From: Gammaproteobacteria bacterium
GTDB taxonomy: Bacteria; Pseudomonadota; Gammaproteobacteria; Arenicellales; Arenicellaceae
Direction: 5' to 3'
Length of the DNA stretch: 58,171 bases
Assembly (NCBI GenBank): GCA_022447525.1
Contig: JAKVBA010000032.1
Coordinates: 1-58,171 of the forward strand
Shown: piece by piece, positions 36,251 to 44,613 of the stretch
Layout of the letters: each line of letters begins with the position of its first letter
Numbering within the stretch: the stretch's first letter is position 1
Made by a program: the position numbers and the translations under genes
Notes under the pieces: generated by a model
What the model saw: only the letters and a program-made list of their open reading frames with translations
What the model was told of the DNA's origin: nothing
Databases searched by the model: none

Positions 36251-36799
36251 TCAGAGCTCGTTCACTGTTGAGGCGATGGACTCAGCATCAAACGGCCCGA
36301 TCAAGTTCAGAAACAAGGCTTTCTCTGGAGTGCTTGCCATGATTGAAAGCCCAGCGATCTGTTGCTGATCTAGGTATTGAAGAACCACAATGTGCTCTTC
36401 CTCATCTCGCACTGTCATCAAGGTCTGCCATTGCTTTTGTTTAAGGGCAGCAGCGGTTTCTGAAATCGCTCTATCAAATAAATCTCTTTTATTGCTTGAA
36501 TCAAACACCCGTAATTGCACACCTTGTAACTTTCCCAGTGCGCCTCGAAGCATTTCTTCGGGTATCTGGCTGCTATGATCAGAATGCTCAAGTGCTTTCT
36601 CAAACAACCATCGCAGAGGCTTGACGCCTCCAGGACCAACGCTAACCGATAACATAGCATTATTGGAATCTACGCTAACGCTGCCCATGTCTGCATATCC
36701 TGGCTTTGTCTTGATGCCGCTGGATGCATACAAGTATCCAGCGCCACCAATCAATACCAAGGTCCCTAAGGCTATCAATAGTATCTTTAGTATTTTCAT
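36251..36799 (-). CDS. DUF4252 protein, second copy in a sigma-factor operon
   Basis: This 182-residue protein has an N-terminal membrane anchor or signal (MKILKILLIALGTLVLIGG) and a DUF4252-like body: VQLRVFD, KQKQWQTLMTVRDEEEHIVVL, ISETAAAL and a terminal LNLIGPFDAESI. It is paralogous to the preceding gene (37330-36803), sharing about the same size and the WQTLxTV-x-EE and xINxxGEID/LNLIGPFD patterns. It is the last gene of the ECF sigma, anti-sigma, DUF4252, DUF4252 operon (three bases after its neighbour). The function is unknown. Confidence 0.78.
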   Translation of the reverse strand: MKILKILLIALGTLVLIGGAGYLYASSGIKTKPGYADMGSVSVDSNNAMLSVSVGPGGVKPLRWLFEKALEHSDHSSQIPEEMLRGALGKLQGVQLRVFDSSNKRDLFDRAISETAAALKQKQWQTLMTVRDEEEHIVVLQYLDQQQIAGLSIMASTPEKALFLNLIGPFDAESIASTVNEL

Positions 36800-36802
36800 G
36801 AC

Positions 36803-37330
36803 TTAGTCAATATCAATGTCTAGAGTTTCAGCAACTTTACCCACCTTGGCCGGATCAATTTCACCAACGATGTTTATAAACACCGCTTCTCCACCTTCCT
36901 CTTCAGGGGATACCACCATCACAACTACGCCGTCGATAACTTCATTAGTCGATTTGCTAAAGACACGAACCTTTTGATTCTCTTCGTTGTTATTAACGGT
37001 AACTAATGTTTGCCACTTATCAGAGCGCAGCTTTTTGCTTATCTGATCAACCGTCGAATTGGCTTTATCCAATTTGCCATTCAGGTTGTAGACCCGCACT
37101 TTGATCTCGACAAGATTTGCTAGAATATCTCCGATCTCTGGGTCCTCATGATTGGCAAAGCTGCCAACAATTTTCATCAAACTTTGGTTGAGATTGATTT
37201 CAACCTTCGGTTCGCCGTAATGGGCTGATAAGTCCGCAAAATCAATCTTGCCTTTCTCAACGGCGAACACCGGCGAATTTAATAAGATGGCAAATAAACC
37301 AAGTAAGCTAATTTTCTTTAGTATTTTCAT
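36803..37330 (-). CDS. DUF4252 protein, first copy in a sigma-factor operon
   Basis: This 175-residue protein is predicted to be exported or lipid-independent periplasmic. The ATG at 37330 starts the signal peptide (MKILKKISLLGLFAILLNSPVFA); the ORF extends six codons upstream. The mature part is DUF4252-like (VEIKVRVYN, DKWQTLVTVNNNEENQKVRVF, VFINIVGEIDPAKVG). In known genomes DUF4252 proteins often sit beside ECF sigma factors, mainly in Bacteroidetes; here the context is similar. It lies 33 bases after the anti-sigma gene. Confidence 0.8.
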   Translation of the reverse strand: MKILKKISLLGLFAILLNSPVFAVEKGKIDFADLSAHYGEPKVEINLNQSLMKIVGSFANHEDPEIGDILANLVEIKVRVYNLNGKLDKANSTVDQISKKLRSDKWQTLVTVNNNEENQKVRVFSKSTNEVIDGVVVMVVSPEEEGGEAVFINIVGEIDPAKVGKVAETLDIDID

Positions 37331-37362
37331 TGTGTCCTCTTTTATCAAAGGGTTGGCATATC

Positions 37363-37878
37363 CTAAAGGCTATGCGTCTGTAGTCGGGTTTCGGTGTTAT
37401 CTTGTTGACTTGATGGCGCGGTCGATCCTTTGAACGCATCACGGCCAATCTCTAAGGCCGGCTTTACGCCAGCGTTTTGAATATTGTCATTTAATGAATT
37501 GAGCACTTGAGATCTAGCAATGCGATTTGCCTCTCCTAAGTAGTGCAAGGCAGTGGCTAAATCCGCTTGTACTTGCTCTAATTGTCGTAACGTTTGGTAT
37601 TGCTGATAAAATTGAAAAGCAATAACCACAGCAAATAAACTGGCCGCCATGCCGGCAAACTTCCTGCCAAATTTTTCAGTGAAATTTGCTAAGCTGACCA
37701 CATTATCTTTGCTTACAGTCTGCTGCTCGGAGCTCGGCGCACTGTCTGCAATCGCATACAAGCGCTCACTCAAACGCACTGGTATCTCTACCTGAGGGAT
37801 GTCAGTAGCAACTTCATCATTTTGATCAGAAGATGAAGCAAACAACTGATCCAAGTAATCTTTTTCGTTCTGTCTCAT
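37363..37878 (-). CDS. Putative membrane-anchored anti-sigma factor
   Basis: This 171-residue protein has a cytosolic N-terminus (about 1-68), a single membrane helix (about 73-92, FAGMAASLFAVVIAFQFY) and a periplasmic C-terminal part with a helical, Gln-rich segment (QFYQQYQTLRQLEQVQADL). Its start overlaps the sigma-factor stop by four bases (ATGA). Position and topology suggest an anti-sigma factor, but the zinc-binding HxxxCxxC motif of the ZAS family is absent, so the assignment rests mainly on context. It is translationally coupled to the sigma gene. Confidence 0.7.
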   Translation of the reverse strand: MRQNEKDYLDQLFASSSDQNDEVATDIPQVEIPVRLSERLYAIADSAPSSEQQTVSKDNVVSLANFTEKFGRKFAGMAASLFAVVIAFQFYQQYQTLRQLEQVQADLATALHYLGEANRIARSQVLNSLNDNIQNAGVKPALEIGRDAFKGSTAPSSQQDNTETRLQTHSL

Positions 37879-38375
37879 ATCTCGGTGCCCTGTAAAAATA
37901 TGCGCAATTGTTTTCGACCACGGTGTATGTAAACCTTGGCTTGGTTTTCATTAAGACCCAATGAGCCGGCCACTTCTTTAACCGACCTTTGTTGTAAATC
38001 AGCCAATATAATTAAGGTACGATAAGGCTCTTTGAGTTTATCTATGGCAGCAGATAACCATGCGCTCATTTGCTTACTCATCAGTTGCGCAACTGGTTTA
38101 CTCTGAGAACTCTCATTTTCAAATTCATCTAATTCAGAATTGGCGATCGGTTTTCGGCGACGTAATTTATCTATACAAATGTTTCGAACAACATGTAAAA
38201 GCCATGATCTGGCTGTACTGATATCAAACTCATCGGTATGCATAGCACTCCACATCCGCTCGAAAGCTTCTTGAGTCGCATCTTCGGCATCGGACTTTTC
38301 AGTCAAGATGAAGTACGCTTGCGAATAAACTCGCTGCTGATACTGATCTATTACTTTTCTAAACTCTGCTTGCAT
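37875..38375 (-). CDS. ECF-family RNA polymerase sigma factor
   Basis: This 166-residue sigma-70 family protein has region 2 at about 5-75 (YSQAYFILTEKSDAEDATQEAFERMW shown in part: DAEDATQEAFERMW) and region 4 at about 100-160 (LKEPYRTLIILADLQQRSVKEVA shown in part: PYRTLIILADLQ, then NENQAKVYIHRGRKQLR). The ATG at 38375 is preferred to the TTG one codon upstream. It is the first gene of a four-gene operon with an anti-sigma factor and two DUF4252 genes, a layout consistent with autoregulated envelope-stress signalling. Confidence 0.92.
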   Translation of the reverse strand: MQAEFRKVIDQYQQRVYSQAYFILTEKSDAEDATQEAFERMWSAMHTDEFDISTARSWLLHVVRNICIDKLRRRKPIANSELDEFENESSQSKPVAQLMSKQMSAWLSAAIDKLKEPYRTLIILADLQQRSVKEVAGSLGLNENQAKVYIHRGRKQLRIFLQGTEI

Positions 38376-38577
38376 CAAAACTGTAGTCTTATTAATTATT
38401 GTGCAACGCGAAAATCAAAAGCGTCTTTTATTGTTGCGTTCATGTATTAATACGTATCAACTGCGTAAAGGTTACAAATTTTTTTAAATTTTTTACCGGT
38501 GCAGTAAATCCAAACCCTGAGCGCCATAATCATCATCCTTACTTGGCTCAAATCCTTGGGGTCTAATGAGATGTCTA

Positions 38578-39864
38578 TTAATTAATGACAGCCATACGGC
38601 CAATAGGCTTTTCTTTGATGGGGATATGTATCAGCGCAGCAACGACGCCCAATAGAATATTTATCAACCAAACTAAATCGTAGCTCGCCGCATCACCGTA
38701 AGTAGAAAAGCCAAGATACTGTCCACAAAATGAGGAGACAATCGCGAAAGCATCCGACTGCTCATAAAGGTACCCACCCAAATAGACTCCAAAGAAGCTG
38801 CCAATCTGATGTGATAAGAACACCACTCCGTAGAGTAACGCCATGTATCTGGTTCCAAACATAACGGCAACTAAACCCGAGGTAGGCGGAACGGTCGCCA
38901 ACCACAATACCCCGATACCGATACTGAATAAAATTACCGAATAAACGCTGGGCGGTACAATCACAAAGGCTGCGATCACCACGGCTCTTAACATGTAAAT
39001 CCAGGCCAACATTTGTTGCTTGGGGTACTTACCAGACCATACACCAGCGAAGTAAGAACCAACCATGTTAGATACGCCAATTACGGATAGGCTCAATGCT
39101 GCGATCCTCGCATCAAAACCTAGGTCGGTCAGATATGAAGGCATATGAACCGTAATAAAAGCCAGATGAAAGCCACAAACAAAAAAGCCTGCGACCAACA
39201 ACAAATAGTGCTTTTGACCGAATGCCTCAATCAGTGCTTCACCTATACTTTGATCAGACTTTGTGTCGGTAACTTCACTCGCACCAGAATAAGGCGCCAA
39301 AGGTATCGCCATAAAGACCATCAACAAAGTAATAACAGAAAGAATTTGCAGCGAAGAAAACCAGCCAAATAACTCAATCAATGTTTGTGAAAATGGCACA
39401 ATGATAAATTGCCCCATCGAACCAGCCGCGGTACCGACTCCAGCAACCCATTGACGTCGATCTTCTGGAACCGCTCGCATCAGTGCTGGAATTACGATTC
39501 CGAATGATGTCCCTGCAATCCCAGAACCGATCAAGATCCCCGCTGACATATTTAATGAGAAGGGATCAGCTGCATAAGCCATCCATAGCAGCCCTATGGC
39601 GTACATCGCCACCGCACTGAGGATGACTTTCACATTACCGTATTTATCGGCCAAGCCTCCAGCGAAAACAGCAACTATGCCCCAAGTAAGATTCTGAATA
39701 GCGAGTGCTGTCGCTATGGTATCTCGCCCCCAAGAATGGAACTCACTCATGGGCTTTACGAACATTCCAAATGACGATCTAAATCCAAAGGATGTCATCA
39801 CCAGCAAACACGAGCTAATGATAAGGATAATCAATGAGGGAGATAACTTACTGGCCTTTTCCAT
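38578..39864 (-). CDS. MFS transporter
   Basis: This 428-residue major facilitator protein has about 12 membrane segments. It has an early FRSSFGMFVKPMSEFHSWG, a GGLADKYGNVKVI cytoplasmic loop (the 2-3 loop motif), and a central hydrophilic loop (about 196-212, SGASEVTDTKSDQSIGEA). It resembles the oxalate/formate or monocarboxylate branch by the F(G)MF-VKP start. The transported solute is unknown. It is a single gene divergent from the ytrA-type operon, with about 170 bases between. Confidence 0.85.
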   Translation of the reverse strand: MEKASKLSPSLIILIISSCLLVMTSFGFRSSFGMFVKPMSEFHSWGRDTIATALAIQNLTWGIVAVFAGGLADKYGNVKVILSAVAMYAIGLLWMAYAADPFSLNMSAGILIGSGIAGTSFGIVIPALMRAVPEDRRQWVAGVGTAAGSMGQFIIVPFSQTLIELFGWFSSLQILSVITLLMVFMAIPLAPYSGASEVTDTKSDQSIGEALIEAFGQKHYLLLVAGFFVCGFHLAFITVHMPSYLTDLGFDARIAALSLSVIGVSNMVGSYFAGVWSGKYPKQQMLAWIYMLRAVVIAAFVIVPPSVYSVILFSIGIGVLWLATVPPTSGLVAVMFGTRYMALLYGVVFLSHQIGSFFGVYLGGYLYEQSDAFAIVSSFCGQYLGFSTYGDAASYDLVWLINILLGVVAALIHIPIKEKPIGRMAVIN

Positions 39865-39982
39865 TCAAACATTATTGCTCAACGATCACTACTAACACAA
39901 CAACACACACTCAACTGAACCATAAAGCCTGAAGAACACAAACAAATAGCTGCGGTTGAACGCTTGCCTTACTTACCTCACA

Positions 39983-40011
39983 GGTGTTATGGTTATATAT
40001 AACACCATAAC
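39983..40011. promoter_or_regulatory. Nested palindromes, candidate YtrA-type operator
   Basis: GGTGTTAT-N8-ATAACACC (39983-40006) is nested with GTTATGGT-N10-ACCATAAC (39986-40011). Both are perfect, and they end 24 bases before the ATG of the GntR gene. Their position fits an autoregulatory operator of that regulator overlapping its promoter. Confidence 0.7.
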
Positions 40012-40034
40012 ATTCAACCTGACATATTCGATTG

Positions 40035-40406
40035 ATGTCTGAAAATTGGGACGACAAATCACCCATCTATCACCAACTCAAAGAACGAGTTGCGAAATTA
40101 ATTATGGATGGTTCTTTTGCCGAGGGCGAGGCCATCCCTTCTGTGCGTCAGGTCTCAAGTGAATACAAAATCAACCACATTACGGTGTCTAAAGCTTATC
40201 AAGAGCTCGTGGATATGGGTGTACTCGAAATGCGACGCGGTCGAGGCATGTTTGTTTTAACAGGTGCACAAACCCGGTTAATCGTCGATGCTCGAAATGA
40301 ATTTGAAAATATTGAACTTCCCGAAATAGTCAAACGCGCAAGTCAGCTGGGAATTTCGTCAGAAGAACTAATACAAAAGATAGAAAGATTTGTGGATGGT
40401 AGCTAA
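40035..40406 (+). CDS. GntR-family regulator, YtrA subfamily
   Basis: This 123-residue protein has an N-terminal winged helix (about 5-75: SPIYHQLKERVAKLIMDGSF, EGEAIPSVRQVSSEY, NHITVSKAYQELVDMG, RGRGMFVL) and a short C-terminal helix rather than a ligand domain. This is the YtrA subfamily, which usually represses its own ABC transporter operon. The ATG at 40035 is chosen over the adjacent TTG at 40032. It is followed after three bases by the ABC ATPase. The upstream palindrome is a likely binding site. Confidence 0.93.
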   Translation: MSENWDDKSPIYHQLKERVAKLIMDGSFAEGEAIPSVRQVSSEYKINHITVSKAYQELVDMGVLEMRRGRGMFVLTGAQTRLIVDARNEFENIELPEIVKRASQLGISSEELIQKIERFVDGS

Positions 40407-40409
40407 ACG

Positions 40410-41255
40410 ATGAATACTATTATCAAAGCCAAAGGTGTAACCAAGTTATATGGCGGTTTCGCTGCACTAAATAACGTAGACCTAGATATACCCGCTGGAC
40501 GTATCGTTGGTTTAATTGGCCCCAACGGCGCAGGTAAATCAACACTTCTTAGGTGCATGATGGGAATGACAAACCATCACGGGGAACTTAGCGTCATGAG
40601 CATGAAGCCCGCCGAGAGTCGTCGTCAACTGATGCAAAAAGTTGCCTACATTGCCGATACTGCGGTCCTTCCGAAATGGATAAGAGTCGCACAACTTCTT
40701 GAGTACGCTGAGGGCGTGCACCCCAACTTCGATCGTAAACGGGCTGAGAGTTTTCTTGCCAAAACTCAGATAAAACTAAAAAGTAAAGTGAGCACGCTGT
40801 CTAAAGGTATGACCACTCAAGTTCACCTTGCTATTGCTATATCTATTGACGCCAAATTGCTGGTTTTAGATGAACCCACATTGGGCTTAGATATTTTGTA
40901 TCGCAAACAATTCTACGAACAACTTCTCAATGATTTCTTTGATGAACAGCGCACTATAATTATCACAACACACCAAGTCGAAGAGGTGGAGGCGCTGCTA
41001 AGTGACGTAGTCTTTATCCAACAAGGAAAAATTGTTTTGGATATGTCCATGGAGGAACTATCTGAACGATTTTATCAAGTTGAGGTTTCTAACGATCGAA
41101 TTAGCGAAGCATCAAAGCTTAATCCAATCTATCGAACCAAGACGCTTGGTGGCGAGAGAATAATAATCGAGGGAAGTCACAACAGCGATTTACCAAGCAT
41201 AGGCACCGTAACCACACCCAGTATTGCCGACTTGTTTATGGCCAAAATGGCTTAA
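40410..41255 (+). CDS. ABC transporter ATP-binding protein
   Basis: This 281-residue ATPase has Walker A GPNGAGKST (37-45), an unusual signature LSKGM (130-134) as in YtrB-like ATPases, Walker B LLVLDEPTLGLD (150-161) and H-loop ITTHQVEE. The C-terminal 75 residues form a small extra domain. It pairs with the permease that starts 13 bases after its stop. In YtrA-controlled operons such transporters are linked to envelope stress or antibiotic response, but the substrate is unknown. Confidence 0.92.
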   Translation: MNTIIKAKGVTKLYGGFAALNNVDLDIPAGRIVGLIGPNGAGKSTLLRCMMGMTNHHGELSVMSMKPAESRRQLMQKVAYIADTAVLPKWIRVAQLLEYAEGVHPNFDRKRAESFLAKTQIKLKSKVSTLSKGMTTQVHLAIAISIDAKLLVLDEPTLGLDILYRKQFYEQLLNDFFDEQRTIIITTHQVEEVEALLSDVVFIQQGKIVLDMSMEELSERFYQVEVSNDRISEASKLNPIYRTKTLGGERIIIEGSHNSDLPSIGTVTTPSIADLFMAKMA

Positions 41256-41268
41256 GGAGCAGCGACTG

Positions 41269-42255
41269 ATGATCAATTTTACTACTCTTATAATGAACTT
41301 GAAGCGCGAGTTTTGGGAGAACCATCGCATACTAATTACTTTACCGTTAATCATAAGCGCCCTGATGATACTCGCCGCTATCGGTACGGTAATTTACTCC
41401 AATCATAGCAACGCAATTACGGATAGCGACAGCGCAAGCACGATCTCTAAAAACGTTACAAATGAGATAACAAGCGGAGTTTCGACTGATCCTTCCGTGT
41501 TGGATCTCAATAAAAAGTCCAATACAGATAAAAATACGCAACTAGAGAGTGACGTTACTGCATCAGGCAACCCAAGTGACGAAGTAACCGAGAACAACTT
41601 TTGGTATATAGGGATCTACTTTGCTTTCTGCTGGTTCATCGCGCTTTTCTACTTATTGAATAGCCTGCATAGCGATCGCAGTGATAGAAGCATACTGTTT
41701 TGGAAGTCGATGCCAGTGTCTGATTGGGAGTCGATTTTTAGCAAGTATTTATTCGCCAGTCTTGCATTTGCATTTTTTGCAATGATCATTGCTTGGGCTA
41801 ACTCTATTGTTCTGTATGGTCTAGTAGCATCTGGTATTAACCCAGATTTAGTAGATCCAAACGCAGAGGAAATGGCTTTCGACTTTGCACAAATGTTTGT
41901 CTGGCCTCTTATAGTAATTGGCATTACATGGCTTTGGAGCAGCATATGGTTTAGTTGGGCTTTGTTTTGTAGCGCCCGTGCAAAACGGTTTCCAGTATTG
42001 TTGTTCATTCTCGTACCCACGCTATATGGCTTCGTTGAAAAGCTTATAACTGGACAAAACCCATTGATGAGCTTTGTGATCGCACACTCGCCATGGAAAC
42101 TACTATCGTATATCTCGAAAGAACCGCGCCTTGGAGACTTTTTTCAATATCTCTTCATCGACAATGCCGGTGGCCTTGTTGCCTCAATAATCATCTCAAC
42201 CGGACTGCTTTATGCAACGACCTGGCATCGAGCAAATCGCATTGAATGCGAATAA
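41269..42255 (+). CDS. ABC transporter permease with a Ser/Asp/Asn-rich extracytoplasmic insert
   Basis: This 328-residue protein starts at the ATG at 41269, with AAGGAG nine bases upstream; the ORF extends back into the ATPase gene. The first membrane helix is at about 20-44. It is followed by a hydrophilic insert of roughly 65 residues rich in Ser, Thr, Asn and Asp (about 46-108, NAITDSDSASTIS, DLNKKSNTDKN), then five or more helices including NFWYIGIYFAFCWFIALFY. It is the membrane partner of the upstream ATPase. The insert would lie outside the membrane between TM1 and TM2 and could bind substrate or a partner. Confidence 0.88.
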   Translation: MINFTTLIMNLKREFWENHRILITLPLIISALMILAAIGTVIYSNHSNAITDSDSASTISKNVTNEITSGVSTDPSVLDLNKKSNTDKNTQLESDVTASGNPSDEVTENNFWYIGIYFAFCWFIALFYLLNSLHSDRSDRSILFWKSMPVSDWESIFSKYLFASLAFAFFAMIIAWANSIVLYGLVASGINPDLVDPNAEEMAFDFAQMFVWPLIVIGITWLWSSIWFSWALFCSARAKRFPVLLFILVPTLYGFVEKLITGQNPLMSFVIAHSPWKLLSYISKEPRLGDFFQYLFIDNAGGLVASIIISTGLLYATTWHRANRIECE

Positions 42256-42282
42256 CCTCAATAGCAATTTACGGAGCAAACG

Positions 42283-42999
42283 ATGACGTCACATTCAATT
42301 CTTTTGACTTTCCATATTTTTATGGGTGCGCTGTCAATTGTCAGCGGGTTTGTCGCAATTGGGAGCCGAAAAGGACAAGCAAAACACCTAAAAGCTGGTA
42401 AAACATTTCTGATCGCAATGTTGGCGATGTGCTCAAGCGGCGCCGCTTTATCAATTTGGGGTGGGATTACACTCTCTCTGTTAGTCAGCGTGTTTACTAT
42501 CTATTTGGTTGCTACGGCTTGGAGAGCGTCAACCCGTTTTACCCAAACAGTAACCTGGGGCGATGCCTTTGGATTGGTGCTGGTGTTGAGTCTATCGATT
42601 GGCTTTTTCTACCACGGACACCTTGCCTCGATAAGCCCCTCAGGCACAATCGATAACATTCCCATTGGTCCGATCCCTTATTATGTCTTCGGCTTTATTT
42701 CGTTGTTCGCTGGCTTACGTGATTTGATCTTCATTTTGAATATCAAACGCACCAGCAAACAGGCTCGTCCGGCGCATATTTGGCGCATCAGTTTGTCTCT
42801 TTTTATCGCCACGTCGTCGTTCTTTACTGGCAATCCGCAGGTATTTCCTAAATGGTTTAATGATTCATTCTTGTCATCATTGCCAGAGCAATTTGTTTTA
42901 CTCGCAATGGTCTACTACCTGTTTACGCATTTTTCCGGTTTTTCTGTATCCAAACTTATCAATCGGAAAAGAGTATTAGTTAAAATCGAAAGCTTTTAA
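42283..42999 (+). CDS. DUF2306-like membrane protein
   Basis: This 238-residue protein with about seven membrane segments has an N-terminal ILLTFHIFMGALSIVSGFVAI with His11 (HIFMGALS), KGQAKHLKAGKTF, a central TVTWGDAFGLVLVLSLSIGF and a C-terminal AHIWRISLSLFIAT. The HIxxG and H-R-xxG pattern is that of the DUF2306 family, whose function is unknown. ACGGAG six bases upstream fixes the start. It is the fourth gene of the ytrA operon, and its stop overlaps the next start (TAATG). Confidence 0.75.
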   Translation: MTSHSILLTFHIFMGALSIVSGFVAIGSRKGQAKHLKAGKTFLIAMLAMCSSGAALSIWGGITLSLLVSVFTIYLVATAWRASTRFTQTVTWGDAFGLVLVLSLSIGFFYHGHLASISPSGTIDNIPIGPIPYYVFGFISLFAGLRDLIFILNIKRTSKQARPAHIWRISLSLFIATSSFFTGNPQVFPKWFNDSFLSSLPEQFVLLAMVYYLFTHFSGFSVSKLINRKRVLVKIESF

Positions 43000-43871
43000 T
43001 GAACTCCAAAAACATCACTTCAGATTGGCAAAAGGCTTTAGAATTATTTGGCTCAAACCAAACTCTAAAGAATCAGTTCCTTACGCCTATCGTGCATTCA
43101 GAGCTCAACGCTCGGGAGATTGTTAATGGGTTTATCGAGGTTGAAAGGTTACTTAAAGACCTAAAAAACCAGGGAGAAAAAATCAGCTTACGAACACTTT
43201 CTGCTCACTGTTTTCGTGCTGATTCGAAGTTTTTAGATAGGCGCCGGAAATTCTTAGAGCACGCCTTCCCGATAGCAAAGGATACTGTTGAACCGCGAGT
43301 TATCATGCTATCGGCTTACATTCCCGAAAAGTTACAGAGAGCAATTTTTATTGAGAATTTCGATAGCTTCAGAGCCGCCGTTAAAGCCATTGAAGCAGGC
43401 GATTTTTCCAAATCGACCGCGGTAATCTACAGTGCTGGTTACCGTGGCTCTGCAGCTCAAATCAGGCAACTTAATACCTGTCAGTTCGTAACCATCAACC
43501 ATACCCCAATCGAGCACTACGATGAATTCGTAAACTGGTGGTTTTCATCGGACCAATCGATTGCCGTTTATTTCTGGGGTGACTTTGATTTTGATGGTAT
43601 GAGCATCATCAAGTCGCTACGTGAAAAATTCCATAACGTGACCGCTCTAAAACCACTTTATGAGGCCGTATTAGCGTATCATCGAGACGGCGTCTCACAT
43701 AGAGACCTAAGCCCCAAGAAAAATTCGCAGACAGACCCAATTAGGACAGGTTGTTCCTATACTGACACAGTGCTACTGCCACTTCTTCGAGAATCCGGGC
43801 AATTTACCGATCAAGAGGTGCTTGGTGGTAAAGAACTATACCAAGTGATTAATACAGCCTTTACCAAATAA
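42999..43871 (+). CDS. Orphan JetD-like protein (DUF2220, TOPRIM-like)
   Basis: This 290-residue protein resembles the C-terminal half of JetD, the DNA-cleaving subunit of Wadjet anti-plasmid systems. Visible features are FRADSKFLD (72-80, like the GDSK segment), the TOPRIM Glu119 in IFIENFDSF, a GYRGSAAQIRQL loop, and the DxD-like YFWGDFDFDGMSII with Asp195 and Asp197. The N-terminal arm is only about 100 residues, so the protein is shorter than JetD (about 380-400). No jetA, jetB or jetC is near. It is translationally coupled to the DUF2306 gene. It may be a nuclease; its substrate is unknown. Confidence 0.72.
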   Translation: MNSKNITSDWQKALELFGSNQTLKNQFLTPIVHSELNAREIVNGFIEVERLLKDLKNQGEKISLRTLSAHCFRADSKFLDRRRKFLEHAFPIAKDTVEPRVIMLSAYIPEKLQRAIFIENFDSFRAAVKAIEAGDFSKSTAVIYSAGYRGSAAQIRQLNTCQFVTINHTPIEHYDEFVNWWFSSDQSIAVYFWGDFDFDGMSIIKSLREKFHNVTALKPLYEAVLAYHRDGVSHRDLSPKKNSQTDPIRTGCSYTDTVLLPLLRESGQFTDQEVLGGKELYQVINTAFTK

Positions 43872-43891
43872 AATTACTCGCCCCATTTAGC

Positions 43892-44464
43892 TTAGGTAAT
43901 CTTTTGTACCGCCTCCTCAGCGGCTTTTACTTTCTGCACGCCATCACTACCCATAGTACCATCAGCAACAATGAGCTCTACATCACTGATGCCTAAAAAT
44001 CCAAGAAAGAAACGCAACCAAGTCGACATAAAATCGATCTCACCACCGATTGGTGTACCACCTGATACCGCGACAATATACGCCTTTTTGTTCTGCAGTA
44101 ATCCCTGTGGGCCATTTGCAGTGTACTTAAATGTGGTGCCTGCACGAGCGACTAAATCTGCCCAAGCTTTTAAACTGGCAGGTGGGCCAAAGTTATAAAC
44201 AGGCGCACCCATAACAATGGTATCTGCGCGTTTGAGTTCATCAATTAACTCGTCCGCCAGTTCAGCTGACTTTTTTTGAGAGTCGTCTCTCTCATCTAAC
44301 GGCACTTGAGCGGCGATAAAGCTTTGCTCAGAAATAAAATCTAGCCCCATGGTAAGGTCACGATAAATTACCTCACCATCCAGCCGCTCAACTACTTGAT
44401 GGCTCAATGAGCGAGAGATGGAATCCTGGCTCCGAATACTCGAATCAATATGTAGAATTGTCAT
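43892..44464 (-). CDS. azoR: FMN-dependent NADH-azoreductase
   Basis: This 190-residue flavodoxin-fold enzyme reduces quinones and azo compounds. Motifs are ILHIDSSIRSQDSISRSLS at the N-terminus (FMN phosphate loop), VMGAPVYNFGPPASLKAWAD and KAYIVAVSGGTP, all typical of AzoR. The length is close to E. coli AzoR (201). The ORF is convergent with the JetD-like gene and divergent from the BASS transporter across a 339-base region with two strong palindromes. Confidence 0.93.
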   Translation of the reverse strand: MTILHIDSSIRSQDSISRSLSHQVVERLDGEVIYRDLTMGLDFISEQSFIAAQVPLDERDDSQKKSAELADELIDELKRADTIVMGAPVYNFGPPASLKAWADLVARAGTTFKYTANGPQGLLQNKKAYIVAVSGGTPIGGEIDFMSTWLRFFLGFLGISDVELIVADGTMGSDGVQKVKAAEEAVQKIT

Positions 44465-44561
44465 TGCTGACCTCCTATTAAATGTTTAATTAACAGACAA
44501 ACTAACTTATGCCTGCATTATCACTCATTCTATTATTTTTTTAATAAGACTATTAAGAACT

Positions 44562-44588
44562 ATATTAATTCCATATTGGAATTAATAT
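44562..44588. repeat. Perfect palindromic hairpin followed by T-run
   Basis: An 11-bp stem (ATATTAATTCC / GGAATTAATAT) has an ATATT loop and T-rich sequence after it. Between divergent genes it is more likely an operator or a small-RNA terminator than a gene terminator. Confidence 0.65.
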
Positions 44589-44613
44589 TTTTTACCAAGA
44601 ATCCTCGTCTTTA

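Noticed and set aside
42999-43871. Full Wadjet (JetABCD) defence system
   Set aside because: Only a shortened JetD-like protein is present; no SMC-like JetC, JetA or JetB lies in the window.
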